This document shows positions 1 through 7,204 of a DNA stretch of 14,995 nt, one piece after another. The position numbers and the translations under genes were made by a program. This DNA comes from Rubrobacter sp. (GTDB lineage Bacteria; Actinomycetota; Rubrobacteria; Rubrobacterales; Rubrobacteraceae), in NCBI GenBank assembly GCA_016781775.1, contig JADDPR010000040.1, positions 1 to 14,995 on the forward strand, read 5' to 3'. Numbering within the stretch: the first letter of the stretch is position 1; each line of letters starts with the position of its first letter. A model generated the notes under the pieces. The model did no database searches, was not told the DNA's origin, and saw nothing but the letters and a program-made list of their open reading frames with translations.

Positions 1-147
1 GCTGCTGGCGGTGCGTCCGCTGGTGGCGGCGGTGCTGCCGGTGGCAGCGGCCAGCTCCCGGCGACGGGCGGCGCTAGCCTCCTGACGCTCGGCGCGGGCG
101 CCCTCCTGGTGGGTGGCGGCCTCATTGCCCGCCGGATCGTTAAGTAA
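1..147 (+). CDS. LPXTG cell-wall-anchored surface protein, C-terminal fragment
   Basis: Only the last 48 residues lie in the window; the gene enters from the left. A stretch rich in glycine and alanine is followed by an LPATGG motif (about residues 20-25 of the fragment), a hydrophobic segment of about 20 residues, and a short basic tail ending RRIVK. This is the standard sortase sorting signal: sortase cuts between T and G and links the protein to peptidoglycan. The Gly/Ala stretch is probably a flexible wall-spanning stalk. The function of the rest of the protein cannot be seen. A terminator follows 42 bases after the stop, so this gene is probably not co-transcribed with the polysaccharide genes. 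Anchor call is firm; protein identity is unknown. Confidence 0.8.
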   Translation, partial: AAGGASAGGGGAAGGSGQLPATGGASLLTLGAGALLVGGGLIARRIVK

Positions 148-188
148 GCAGCTTAACGGGCACCAGGCGGCTCCGGCCGTAACGAGAG

Positions 189-220
189 GCGGGTCCCTTC
201 GGGGGCCCGCTTCTTTCTTT
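189..220 (+). terminator. Rho-independent terminator after the LPXTG gene
   Basis: A 9-bp stem (189-197 with 202-210, one G-U pair) closes a TTCG tetraloop and is followed by the T-rich tract TTCTTTCTTT. The stable tetraloop, GC-rich stem and T tract are textbook. It separates the surface-protein gene from the polysaccharide operon. Confidence 0.85.
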
Positions 221-253
221 GTTGCTGTTTCGTTTGCCGACGGTCGTCCCGCG

Positions 254-281
254 CTTGTGCCCGGGCCGGTTCGTGTAATAT
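254..281 (+). promoter_or_regulatory. Candidate promoter for the polysaccharide operon
   Basis: A -10-like TAATAT lies at 276-281 and fits the actinobacterial TANNNT pattern. A weak -35 candidate, TTGTGC (255-260), sits 15 bases upstream. Transcription would begin near 288, only a few bases before the GTG at 293, giving a leaderless or nearly leaderless message. That would fit the absence of a Shine-Dalgarno sequence there. The -35 is poor, so this is tentative. Confidence 0.35.
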
Positions 282-292
282 CCTCGTCTGCT

Positions 293-1111
293 GTGAGCGA
301 GTCTTCTGTTCGAGGGGTGTTCAAGGTCGCCGTTGGCTTCGTTGTCTTCGCGTTGATCCTGCTCGCTGGCGCGCTGTACTTCTCGGTCTACTACATGGAG
401 CAGGGGCAAGAGTTGGCGGGCACGGGGGACGTGGAGGGCGCTTTGGAGAAGGCCAAGACGGCGGCGCGGCTCAACCCGTTCGACTCGACGCCGCTGGTGG
501 TCCAGGCCAGCCTGCTGCATCAGCAGGGGCAGAACGAGGCCGCCGCGGAGGCGCTGGACCTCGCTACCGAGCGGGACCCGGCGAACTACTCCAACTTCGT
601 GTCCCTGGGGAACCTCCAGATTAACCGGCTCAACAAACCCGAGGAGGCGGTGGAGAGCTATCGGCAGGCATTGAGAAGGAATCCGAGGGACACAGGTTTG
701 ATCTTCACCCTGGCCCAGGCCCTTACCAGGGTGGGGGATATCGAAGGGGCCAAGCGGGAGTATGAGAAGCTCGTGGAGTTGAAGAAGATCCCGCCTCGCG
801 GGCTGTACAATCTCGGCAAGATCTACGTGCGCACGGGCGAGCCGGAGAAGGGCTTAGAGACCCTCCAGAGGGCCAAGAAGAAGGCGATCGTCAGGCTGCA
901 GAAGGCGAAGGGGTCGAAGAGGGCCGAGAGGGAGGCCTTTCTGAGGTCGGTGGACCTGGCCATCGTCGACGCGCTCGTCGTCGATGGCCGGTACGACGAG
1001 GCTCGGGCGGCGCTGGAGAGCAGCGACTTCGAGCAGGCCCCCGCCATACTCGAGCTCCTCAACACGGACCCCGAGAGCTACCGGGAGACGGTGCTGAACA
1101 GTGAAGTCTGA
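293..1111 (+). CDS. Membrane-anchored TPR-repeat protein of the polysaccharide operon
   Basis: This 272-residue protein has a short N-terminus, one transmembrane segment (about residues 12-34, VAVGFVVFALILLAGALYF) and then tetratricopeptide-like helical repeats from about 38 to 190 (for example the stretch around EEAVESYRQALRRNPRD). A basic helical region and a second repeat-like part follow. The topology suggests a single anchor with the repeats outside the membrane, though this is not certain. TPR proteins in exopolysaccharide loci usually act as assembly scaffolds. The frame stays open upstream to 113, but that would cross the terminator. GTG 293 is the best start before the membrane segment, and GTG 317 is an alternative. 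Neither has a Shine-Dalgarno sequence. The end overlaps the next gene by 11 bases, implying translational coupling. The exact role is unknown. Confidence 0.8.
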   Translation: MSESSVRGVFKVAVGFVVFALILLAGALYFSVYYMEQGQELAGTGDVEGALEKAKTAARLNPFDSTPLVVQASLLHQQGQNEAAAEALDLATERDPANYSNFVSLGNLQINRLNKPEEAVESYRQALRRNPRDTGLIFTLAQALTRVGDIEGAKREYEKLVELKKIPPRGLYNLGKIYVRTGEPEKGLETLQRAKKKAIVRLQKAKGSKRAEREAFLRSVDLAIVDALVVDGRYDEARAALESSDFEQAPAILELLNTDPESYRETVLNSEV

Positions 1112-1859
1112 CAGCTGGCGGTGGGAGCAGAGGGACGACGTTACTCTCTTCGAGCTCCTGAACGCGTTGTGGGGGCGGAGGCTTCTCGTAGGCGGGGTGG
1201 TGCTGGGGTTGGTGTTCGCCGCTGCGCTGCTGGCGCTCGTGCGGGAACCAGTCTACGTCGCCGAGGCCGCGCTGGCCGTAAGCGCCACCGACGACGGGCT
1301 CGGCCCCGAGGAGTCCGGTTCCGAAGATCCCGACGAAAGGGCCGATGCCGATGAGAGCCCCGCATCCCCGATCCAGAGGGTCAGGGACGCGGTAACCCCG
1401 AGCGAGTTATCGAGGGAGACGATGCGGCGGGTGGGTTGGACCGCCGGCCCGCGGGAGTTCAGCGAGCGGCTCGAGCTGAAAGACGACCACGCCACCGGCG
1501 AGATCCTGGTGAGGTTTTCGTCCAAGGACCCGGCGGAGACCCGCCGGATCGCGAACGAGTACGCAAAGGTCCTCGCGGAGAGGACCGAGGAGCTCAACCG
1601 GCGGGGTCCCGTTGGTGGGACGCTCGCGGCGGAGGCCGAGGTGAACCGGACCGCAGCCTCGCCGCAGAGTGGAGCGGTAAGCCCGCTGTTGTACGTGGGG
1701 GCGGCCGGTTTCGTGGGGTTGCTCCTGGGGGGCGGTATCGCCCTCGTCCTCGAGAGCGGGACGCGCAGGTGGCGGGGGGCGAGGGATGCCGAACTGACCC
1801 TGAGGGCGCCAGTCCTCGGCGTGATCCCCGACTACGCCTCGGGGGAAGAGGTTGGTTGA
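1101..1859 (+). CDS. Wzz-family chain-length determinant (polysaccharide co-polymerase)
   Basis: This 252-residue protein has the Wzz layout. A cytoplasmic N-terminus carrying the DVTLFELLNALWGRR box precedes TM1 (about 29-47). An extracytoplasmic domain with YVAEAALAVS follows, and the C-terminal TM2 spans about 196-218. After TM2 comes the typical cytoplasmic tail ending LRAPVLGVIPDY. Such proteins set the chain length of Wzy-made polymers and activate a BY-kinase partner, here encoded by the next gene. The external domain is small and contains a strongly acidic stretch at about 64-90 (many D and E, flanked by S and P), where other family members have a folded helical region. The GTG start at 1101 overlaps the upstream gene. 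The end overlaps the next gene by 8 bases. Family call is confident. Confidence 0.85.
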   Translation: MKSDSWRWEQRDDVTLFELLNALWGRRLLVGGVVLGLVFAAALLALVREPVYVAEAALAVSATDDGLGPEESGSEDPDERADADESPASPIQRVRDAVTPSELSRETMRRVGWTAGPREFSERLELKDDHATGEILVRFSSKDPAETRRIANEYAKVLAERTEELNRRGPVGGTLAAEAEVNRTAASPQSGAVSPLLYVGAAGFVGLLLGGGIALVLESGTRRWRGARDAELTLRAPVLGVIPDYASGEEVG

Positions 1860-2511
1860 CTCGGGCCTAAAAACCGTAGGCGAGGCCGGTTGGATCCTGG
1901 CCCGGGGCTCGGCGCTCGACGGCCCCTTTCGGGAGTTGGCGGAGAGCCTGCTCTCGCTACCGGGCGGTCCGGTCGGGAGCGTCGTCGTCACGAGCCCGGA
2001 ACCGAAGGTCGGGCGCACGAGCGTGTGCCTTGGCCTGGCCGCGGCGCTCGCTACGGCCGGCCACCGGGCCGCGGTCCTCGACTGCAACCTGGATCATCCC
2101 CACCTGCACCGGCTCTTCGGCAAGCCGAACTTCACCGGTCTTACCAACGCCGTAGCCAACGGCAAGTCCCCGGGTGACTACGGTTTCGAGGTCGCCCCGG
2201 GGCTGCTTGTGGTCCCGACCGGACCGGTACTACCCGAGGCCGCGGCCAGGATGGAGTCCGACCGCCTCGTCGGTGCCGTCCGCGCCTTCGAGGCGAGCGT
2301 GGACGTCGTGCTGCTGGACGGGCCGGTCGCGGGCGAGGTGCTCGATTCGCCGGTGCTCTCGGGGGGCTTCGACGGGGTGATCCTCGTCGTGCACGCTACC
2401 CGGACCTCCAAGAGCGCCGCCCGCGGGGCAACGGACGACCTGCTCGACGCCGGGGTCAACCTCCTCGGCGTGGTGCTGAACGGGAGTGGTCAGGAGATGC
2501 CGGAAGAATGA
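1852..2511 (+). CDS. BY-kinase-like (CpsD/CapB family) ATPase with altered Walker A
   Basis: This 219-residue protein matches the CpsD/CapB fold. A PFRELAESL segment near 25-33 corresponds to the EAFR-type helix. The P-loop strand is at 44-57 (VVVTSPEPKVGRTS), Walker A' at 74-83 (AVLDCNLDHP) and Walker B at 151-158 (DVVLLDGP). The family P-loop reads like SxxPGxGKST; here the invariant lysine is Arg55 and the first glycine is Lys52. The C-terminus ends GSGQEMPEE and lacks the tyrosine cluster that BY-kinases autophosphorylate. It may therefore be a non-catalytic regulator of the adjacent Wzz-like protein, or a kinase working with an arginine P-loop. The TTG start at 1852 overlaps the upstream stop and has GGGGGA about 5 bases upstream. 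Family call is good; activity is doubtful. Confidence 0.8.
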   Translation: MVDSGLKTVGEAGWILARGSALDGPFRELAESLLSLPGGPVGSVVVTSPEPKVGRTSVCLGLAAALATAGHRAAVLDCNLDHPHLHRLFGKPNFTGLTNAVANGKSPGDYGFEVAPGLLVVPTGPVLPEAAARMESDRLVGAVRAFEASVDVVLLDGPVAGEVLDSPVLSGGFDGVILVVHATRTSKSAARGATDDLLDAGVNLLGVVLNGSGQEMPEE

Positions 2512-4106
2512 CGGATGTCGCGACGCAGAAGCCCTCGCGGGAGGAAGGCAAGAACGGTCGTCCGAGCCGGAGCCTGATCGGCTTCAAGGCCTTCATGCTG
2601 GGGGCGCTCGTGGCGCTCACGGCCTACGGGATGCTCAACCATGGCCTCTTCGGGGAGAAGCGTTGGCTCCCGGTGGCCGGCGTGGTCCTCGCCCTCGCGT
2701 TCTTCTCCGTGTTCGTAAGCAGCTTCTACGCGGACGTGCCGCGCAGCGGCTGGATCCTGGTCGGGCTGATGGCGGCCCTGGTGTTCGTGAAGGGGTTATC
2801 GCTCGTGTGGACGATAAGCCCACCGGAGACCGTGGAGGAGTTGTTGCGCTCGTCGATGTACCTGGCGGCCTTCGCTGTGGCGCTGGCGGCCTTGTCGTCA
2901 AGACGGCTCGTGCCGCCGTTTATGGACGGGTTGTTCCTGATCTCGTTCGCCGTCGGTGGCTACGGGCTGCTGCAGAAGATCAACCCAGCCGAGTACCCGC
3001 CAAGCACCATCGATGCCGTCAGGATCGGCTCGACCATCGAGTACGCCAACACCGTGGCGGTCGTGCTCGGCATGGGGATAGTCCTCGGGCTCGCCCGCAT
3101 GACGCAGCTCAAGGGCCCGATCGTGCGCGGCCTCTACGCCGTCGGCCTGATGGTCTGCTCGCTCGCGCTCTACTTCACCCTCTCGCGCGGCGGGCTGATG
3201 GCCGTCGGGCTCGGGATGCTCGTCCTCTTCGCGCTCTCCGGCAACCGGCTGCAGACGTTCGCCAACCTGCTCCTCTTCTCGGTGCCGCTCCTCTGGGTGG
3301 TCCAGCAGGCGCAGGGGCTGGAGAAGCTATTCGAGGTCGGCATTCCGCCCCAGGAGAGGCTCTCCGACGGGGCCGCGCTCCGGACCGACGTCATAATCGC
3401 CGCCGTTGCGGCCTTCGTCTTCCAGGCGGCATACGCGACCTTGAAGGAGCGCTACGAGCTCTTGCCGGGGACGCGCCGGACTTTAGGGATGGCGGCGGTC
3501 GCGCTGGTCCTCGTGGGCGTGGGCTTCGTAGGCTACACGGTGGTGAGCCAGCAGCTCCAGAAGGGCGAGCTCGTGGGCACCTTCGCCACGGGCATCGAGA
3601 AGACCGAGAGGGCCAACGACCGGCTCACTTCCCTGAGCTCAAACTCCCGGAGCAAGTACTGGAGCGTGGCCTGGGAGGAGTGGAAGGAGCATCCGCTCAC
3701 CGGCACGGGGGCCGGAACCTTTCATTACACCTGGATGGAGAACCGGCCGGGCTCCAGCGGCGTGCGCCAGGTCCACAACGTGTACCTGGAGCAGGGCACC
3801 GAGACCGGTGCCGGGGCGTTTCTGGCGCTCGTCGGCTTCGCGGGGCTCTTGAGCTTCTACGCCGCCCTGGGCACCTGGAGGGCCACCGGGGAGCGCAGGC
3901 TCCTGCTCTCCGGCCTCACCGCCGCGGTGGCGGTCTACCTCGTCCACTCGGCTCTGGAGTGGCACTGGTACATACCGCCCTCGACGCTCTTCTTTTTCGC
4001 CCTGGCGGGCGTGACCCTGAAGTACGCCGAGAAGACGGGTTGGGGGGAGTCGCCCGCCAAGACGCGCGTCCGGCGTACCACAGAAGCCCGCGAGGAGCTC
4101 GCTTGA
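2508..4106 (+). CDS. O-antigen ligase/polymerase family membrane protein (Wzy/WaaL-like)
   Basis: This 532-residue protein has about 11-12 hydrophobic segments between residues 25 and 505. It contains the family signatures: TLSRGGLMAVGLGM at about 224-237, and a large extracytoplasmic loop with RSKYWSVAWEEWKEHPLTGTG (about 381-401) leading to VHNVYLEQGTETG (about 422-434). The Arg of the SRGG motif and the His of the HN motif are the residues usually implicated in transfer of undecaprenyl-linked glycan. Next to Wzz-like and BY-kinase-like genes it is most likely the Wzy polymerase, but ligation of finished chains to another acceptor cannot be excluded. The ATG overlaps the previous stop as ATGA (2508-2511). 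The C-terminal tail (about 507-532) is hydrophilic. Confidence 0.85.
   Translation: MTDVATQKPSREEGKNGRPSRSLIGFKAFMLGALVALTAYGMLNHGLFGEKRWLPVAGVVLALAFFSVFVSSFYADVPRSGWILVGLMAALVFVKGLSLVWTISPPETVEELLRSSMYLAAFAVALAALSSRRLVPPFMDGLFLISFAVGGYGLLQKINPAEYPPSTIDAVRIGSTIEYANTVAVVLGMGIVLGLARMTQLKGPIVRGLYAVGLMVCSLALYFTLSRGGLMAVGLGMLVLFALSGNRLQTFANLLLFSVPLLWVVQQAQGLEKLFEVGIPPQERLSDGAALRTDVIIAAVAAFVFQAAYATLKERYELLPGTRRTLGMAAVALVLVGVGFVGYTVVSQQLQKGELVGTFATGIEKTERANDRLTSLSSNSRSKYWSVAWEEWKEHPLTGTGAGTFHYTWMENRPGSSGVRQVHNVYLEQGTETGAGAFLALVGFAGLLSFYAALGTWRATGERRLLLSGLTAAVAVYLVHSALEWHWYIPPSTLFFFALAGVTLKYAEKTGWGESPAKTRVRRTTEAREELA
4092..4097 (+). promoter_or_regulatory. Shine-Dalgarno GAGGAG selecting the TTG start at 4103
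   Basis: GAGGAG ends five bases before TTG 4103, which itself overlaps the upstream stop as TTGA. This supports the TTG start over the downstream ATG at 4139, although that ATG also has a weaker GGAG upstream. Confidence 0.6.
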
Positions 4107-5035
4107 AGGTGCGGACCGAAGCGCGACGGAGCGTCAAGATGCCCAACTTTCTCGTGATAGGGGCGGCCAAGGCCGGGACGACCTCGCTCTACCACTACCT
4201 GAACCAGCACCCGGAGGTCTTCATGAGCCCGGTCAAGGAGCCCAAGTTCTTCGCCCTCGAGGGCGAGAAGCCGGACTTCCGGGGTCCGGGCGACCGGGAA
4301 GCGTGGCGAGAGGCCATCTCGAGCCTCGACGCCTACCAGGCGCTGTTCGAGGGGGTGACGGACGAGAAGGTTGTCGGCGAGGCGTCGCCCCTGTACCTCT
4401 ACAGCGAGAAGGCTCCCGCGCGCATAAAGCACCACGTGCCGGAGGCGAGGCTGATCGCCGTCCTGCGGGATCCCGTCGAGAGGGCCTACTCGCAGTTTCT
4501 GCACAAGGTCCGGGACGGCAAGGAGCCCCTCGCGGACTTCGCCCGGGCTATAGAGGCCGAGGAGGGACGCGTAAAGGAGAACTGGGCCTACGGCTGGCAC
4601 TACAAGCGCAGGGGCTTCTATTACCGGCAGCTCTCGCGCTACTACGCGATGTTCGGGCCCGAGCAGATCCGGGTCTACCTCTACGAGGACCTCAAGGGAG
4701 ACCCGGCCGGCCTGTTGAGGGACGTCTACGGATTTTTGGGGGTGGACGACTCCTTCGTCCCGGACATGTCGTTGAAGCACAACGTCTCCGGCATCCCCAA
4801 AAACAGGCTCGTGCACTCGCTCCTCAGGGGACGCAACCCGGTCAAGGCCGCCCTCAAGCCGTTCCTCCCCAGGAGGCTGCGCAAGCGGCTTCTGGTCAAC
4901 CTGCAGGGCCGGAACCTCACGGAGCCGCCGGGGGTTGCCCCGGCGGTGCGGCGGGCCCTGATCGAGGAGTACAGGGAGGACGTTTCGAAGCTTCAGGGGC
5001 TCATCGGGCGGGACCTCTCGGGGTGGCTGCGTTGA
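4103..5035 (+). CDS. PAPS-dependent sulfotransferase, tandem copy 1
   Basis: This 310-residue protein (298 if begun at ATG 4139) has both PAPS-binding elements of the sulfotransferase superfamily. The 5'-phosphosulfate loop is IGAAKAGTTSLY (residues 19-30) and the 3'-phosphate motif is LRDPVERAYSQF (121-132, with Arg122 and Ser130). KEPKFF at 45-50 is typical of the heparan sulfate/NDST-like bacterial group. No signal peptide is seen, so it should act in the cytoplasm and move sulfate from PAPS to a hydroxyl or amine, probably on a lipid-linked or nucleotide-bound sugar of this locus. It overlaps the polymerase gene (TTGA, 4103-4106) and the next sulfotransferase (TTGA, 5032-5035). It shares two near-identical DNA blocks with its neighbour. 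The acceptor is unknown. Confidence 0.88.
   Translation: MKVRTEARRSVKMPNFLVIGAAKAGTTSLYHYLNQHPEVFMSPVKEPKFFALEGEKPDFRGPGDREAWREAISSLDAYQALFEGVTDEKVVGEASPLYLYSEKAPARIKHHVPEARLIAVLRDPVERAYSQFLHKVRDGKEPLADFARAIEAEEGRVKENWAYGWHYKRRGFYYRQLSRYYAMFGPEQIRVYLYEDLKGDPAGLLRDVYGFLGVDDSFVPDMSLKHNVSGIPKNRLVHSLLRGRNPVKAALKPFLPRRLRKRLLVNLQGRNLTEPPGVAPAVRRALIEEYREDVSKLQGLIGRDLSGWLR
4392..4505 (+). repeat. Near-identical block A shared by the tandem sulfotransferases (copy in gene 1)
   Basis: These 114 bases match 5309-5422 at 113 positions; the only difference is C4423 against G5340. The block encodes the region from the YLYSEKAPARIKHHVPEA stretch through the 3'-phosphate motif. Flanking parts of the two genes are clearly more diverged. 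Confidence 0.9.
4945..5028 (+). repeat. Identical block B at the 3' end of sulfotransferase gene 1
   Basis: These 84 bases are identical to 5880-5963, including synonymous positions. They encode the C-terminal VRRALIEEYREDVSKLQGLI region and the last residues before the final arginine. Confidence 0.9.
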
Positions 5036-5970
5036 GCCGCCCTACGACGACGCTGCCGAACTTCCTAATCATCGGGGCCCAGAAAGCGGGGACGACCGCG
5101 CTCTACCACTACCTGAACCAGCACCCTGAGATCTTTATGAGCCCGATCAAGGAGCCGCACTTCTTCGCGTTTGAGGGCGAAGAGCTCGACTTTCGGGGCC
5201 CGCGCGACAGGGAGGTGTTGAGCCACTTTGTCGTCAACGACGAGGGGGCTTACCGGGCGCTGTTCGAGGGCGTCAGAGGGGAGAAGGCCTTAGGCGAGGC
5301 CTCCGCCATGTACCTCTACAGCGAGAAGGCTCCCGCGCGGATAAAGCACCACGTGCCGGAGGCGAGGCTGATCGCCGTCCTGCGGGATCCCGTCGAGAGG
5401 GCCTACTCGCAGTTTCTGCACATGAGGCGGGACGGCAGGGAGCCCCTCGCGGACTTCGCCGAGGCCCTCGAGGTCGAGGAGGAACGGGTGCGGAGCGGCT
5501 GGGCCCCCAACTGGCACTACAAAAGGGCGGGCTTTTACCATCGGCAACTTTTGCGCTACCACGAGGCGTTCGGACCGGGGCGGATCCGGGTCTACCTCTA
5601 CGAGGATCTGAACGCAGACCCGACCGGCGTGTTGAAGGATGTCCACAAGTTTTTGGGGGTGGACGGCTCTTTCGTTCCGGACGTCTCGAGGAGGTACAAC
5701 GTCTCCGGCGTCCCGAAGAGTAGGCGTTTGCACGCCCTGCACGCGCTGCTCCTCAGGCCCAACCCGGTCAAGACCGCCCTCAAACCTTTCTTCCCCAAAA
5801 AGGTGCGACGGCGCCTCGTCGAGGGTTCCCTCAACGCCCTGCGCAACCGGAATTTGGTCAAGCCCCCGTTCCCGGAGGAGGTGCGGCGGGCCCTGATCGA
5901 GGAGTACAGGGAGGACGTTTCGAAGCTTCAGGGGCTCATCGGGCGGGACCTCTCGGGGTGGCTCCGGTAG
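5032..5970 (+). CDS. PAPS-dependent sulfotransferase, tandem copy 2
   Basis: This 312-residue paralogue of the preceding gene has the 5'-phosphosulfate loop IGAQKAGTTALY at about 14-25, KEPHFF at 40-45 and LRDPVERAYSQF at about 117-128 (Arg118, Ser126). It differs from copy 1 mainly at about 60-80 and in the C-terminal third, including extra residues around HALHALLLRPNP. These parts may set acceptor specificity. The frame is open far upstream, but that part overlaps copy 1. TTG 5032 begins just before the conserved PNFLIIG and overlaps the upstream stop as TTGA. The upstream Shine-Dalgarno is weak (GGGGTGG), suggesting coupling to translation of copy 1. It probably sulfates a second position or residue of the same glycan. 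Confidence 0.88.
   Translation: MSRPTTTLPNFLIIGAQKAGTTALYHYLNQHPEIFMSPIKEPHFFAFEGEELDFRGPRDREVLSHFVVNDEGAYRALFEGVRGEKALGEASAMYLYSEKAPARIKHHVPEARLIAVLRDPVERAYSQFLHMRRDGREPLADFAEALEVEEERVRSGWAPNWHYKRAGFYHRQLLRYHEAFGPGRIRVYLYEDLNADPTGVLKDVHKFLGVDGSFVPDVSRRYNVSGVPKSRRLHALHALLLRPNPVKTALKPFFPKKVRRRLVEGSLNALRNRNLVKPPFPEEVRRALIEEYREDVSKLQGLIGRDLSGWLR
5309..5422 (+). repeat. Near-identical block A (copy in gene 2)
   Basis: Partner of 4392-4505 at an offset of 917 bases, with one mismatch. It lies inside the second sulfotransferase gene in the same reading frame. Confidence 0.9.
5880..5963 (+). repeat. Identical block B at the 3' end of sulfotransferase gene 2
   Basis: Partner of 4945-5028, with 84 of 84 bases identical at an offset of 935. 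The two genes differ again immediately before the stop codons. Confidence 0.9.
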
Positions 5971-7127
5971 CCGGGGTGGGCCCGAAAGCTTCTCGCGCGG
6001 AGCCCGCCGCCGTTGTCGTCTACCGGGACGGCCTGCTCTCCTACTCGGAGACCTTTGTCCGCGACCAGGCGGAGAGGCTCCGGCGCTTCGTCCCATACTA
6101 CGTCGGCTCCCGCCGGGTGCGGGGCCTGCTCCTGCCCGCGGGCCAGACCCTGGTGGTGAATGGGGGCGGGGTGGTGGGCAAGACACGGGAGGCGCTCTAC
6201 AAGCTCTCGGGCGTGGCACCCGGGTTCTACCGCCGGGTACGGCGGTTGGACCCCGTGCTTGTCCACGCGCACTTCGGGCCCGACGGCTTGAGCGCCCTGC
6301 CCCTGGCGCGGCGTCTGGGGGTGCCACTACTGACCACCTTCCATGGCTTCGACGCTACGATGGAGGACGAGCACGCGCGGCGCTCCTTCTACAGGCACAG
6401 GGCCTACCTCGACGGCAGGGAGGCGCTCAAGCGTGAGGGGCAGCTGTTCATAGCCGTGTCCGGGTTCATAAAGGGGAAGCTGCTGGAGCAGGGCTTCCCG
6501 CCGGAGAAGACGGTGGTCCATTACAACGGCGTGGACACGAAGGCCTTTCGGCCCGACCCGAACGTGAAGCGGGAGCCGATCGTGCTCTTCGTCGGGCGGC
6601 TGGTCGAGAAAAAGGGGTGCGAGTACCTGATCAGGGCGATGGCCCGGGTGCAGAAGGCAAGACCCGACGTGGAGCTGGTAGTGATCGGGGCGGGTCCTCT
6701 CCTCGCCCGCCTGAAGGGCCTCGCCGACGCGTCGCTCCGGCGCCACCGGTTTCTCGGGGCGCGGCCGCACGGGGAGGTGCGCGACTGGATGAGCCGGGCG
6801 CTCGTGCTTTGCGCCCCGAGCGTCACGGCCGCCACGGGCGACTCCGAAGGGCTCCCCACCACCGTCGTCGAGGCGCAGGCGATGGGGCTGCCGGTGGTCA
6901 GCACGGTGCACGCGGGCATCCCCGAAGCCGTGGTCCACGGGGAGACGGGACTCCTCGCCGCCGAACGGGACTGGAGGGAGCTCGCGGACCACATCGCGCG
7001 TCTGCTGGACGACGACGCGCTCCGGCGACGGATGGGGGAGAGGGGCGCGGAGCGGATGCGGGCTTCTTTCGATCTCTCCGAGAGGACCCGCGTGCTGGAG
7101 GAGATCTACGCCTCGGTACTGCGTTGA
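5958..7127 (+). CDS. GT4-family glycosyltransferase
   Basis: This 389-residue protein has the GT-B fold signatures. The N-terminal acceptor domain contains the HAHFGPDGLSALPLARRLGVP segment and the TFHGFD motif. VSGFIKGKL and YNGVDTKAF lie near the domain junction, FVGRLVEKKG at about 211-220 starts the donor domain, and EGLPTTVVEA at 297-306 carries the E-x7-E motif (Glu297, Glu305). It resembles WcaL/AmsK-type enzymes of exopolysaccharide loci. It should be a retaining, cytoplasmic, membrane-associated transferase adding a sugar to the lipid-linked repeat unit; donor and acceptor cannot be told. GTG 5958 overlaps the sulfotransferase stop by 13 bases, and GTG 5976 is an alternative. No convincing Shine-Dalgarno distinguishes them. 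It is the last gene of the left block. Confidence 0.87.
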   Translation: MAPVAGVGPKASRAEPAAVVVYRDGLLSYSETFVRDQAERLRRFVPYYVGSRRVRGLLLPAGQTLVVNGGGVVGKTREALYKLSGVAPGFYRRVRRLDPVLVHAHFGPDGLSALPLARRLGVPLLTTFHGFDATMEDEHARRSFYRHRAYLDGREALKREGQLFIAVSGFIKGKLLEQGFPPEKTVVHYNGVDTKAFRPDPNVKREPIVLFVGRLVEKKGCEYLIRAMARVQKARPDVELVVIGAGPLLARLKGLADASLRRHRFLGARPHGEVRDWMSRALVLCAPSVTAATGDSEGLPTTVVEAQAMGLPVVSTVHAGIPEAVVHGETGLLAAERDWRELADHIARLLDDDALRRRMGERGAERMRASFDLSERTRVLEEIYASVLR

Positions 7128-7157
7128 GGCGGCGAGCACCGGTCGGGCCAGGGCTCT

Positions 7158-7166
7158 TGTTAGTAT
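7158..7166 (+). promoter_or_regulatory. Candidate extended -10 promoter before the third sulfotransferase
   Basis: TG-T-TAGTAT at 7158-7166 is an extended -10 (TGnTANNNT) in the only gap of the left half (7128-7204). No good -35 is seen at the right distance. A start near 7173 would give a leader of about 30 bases containing AAGGA at 7189-7193. Alternatively the gene is simply read through from upstream. Confidence 0.4.
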
Positions 7167-7204
7167 TGCCGGGGCTCTGAAGCGAGAGAAGGATACGTGG
7201 CACT

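Noticed and set aside
1..60. GGC/GCT-rich start of the window as a possible DNA repeat
   Set aside because: It is the coding sequence of the Gly/Ala stalk before the LPATG motif; there is no regular repeat unit.
2486..4102. Long plus-strand open frame continuous with the first sulfotransferase
   Set aside because: It is a shadow of the polymerase gene in another frame: highly charged, arginine-rich and with no recognisable domain. The true gene begins near 4103.
3935..4816. Minus-strand open frame of 293 codons
   Set aside because: It is antisense to the polymerase and first sulfotransferase. It resembles other shadow products over the paralogous gene simply because the sense genes are similar.
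4303..5031. Upstream extension of the second sulfotransferase frame
   Set aside because: It lies over the first sulfotransferase, has low-complexity composition, and the conserved N-terminus begins just after TTG 5032.
5290..6327. Long minus-strand open frame of 345 codons
   Set aside because: It is antisense to the second sulfotransferase and the GT4 gene, with shadow-type composition and no motif.
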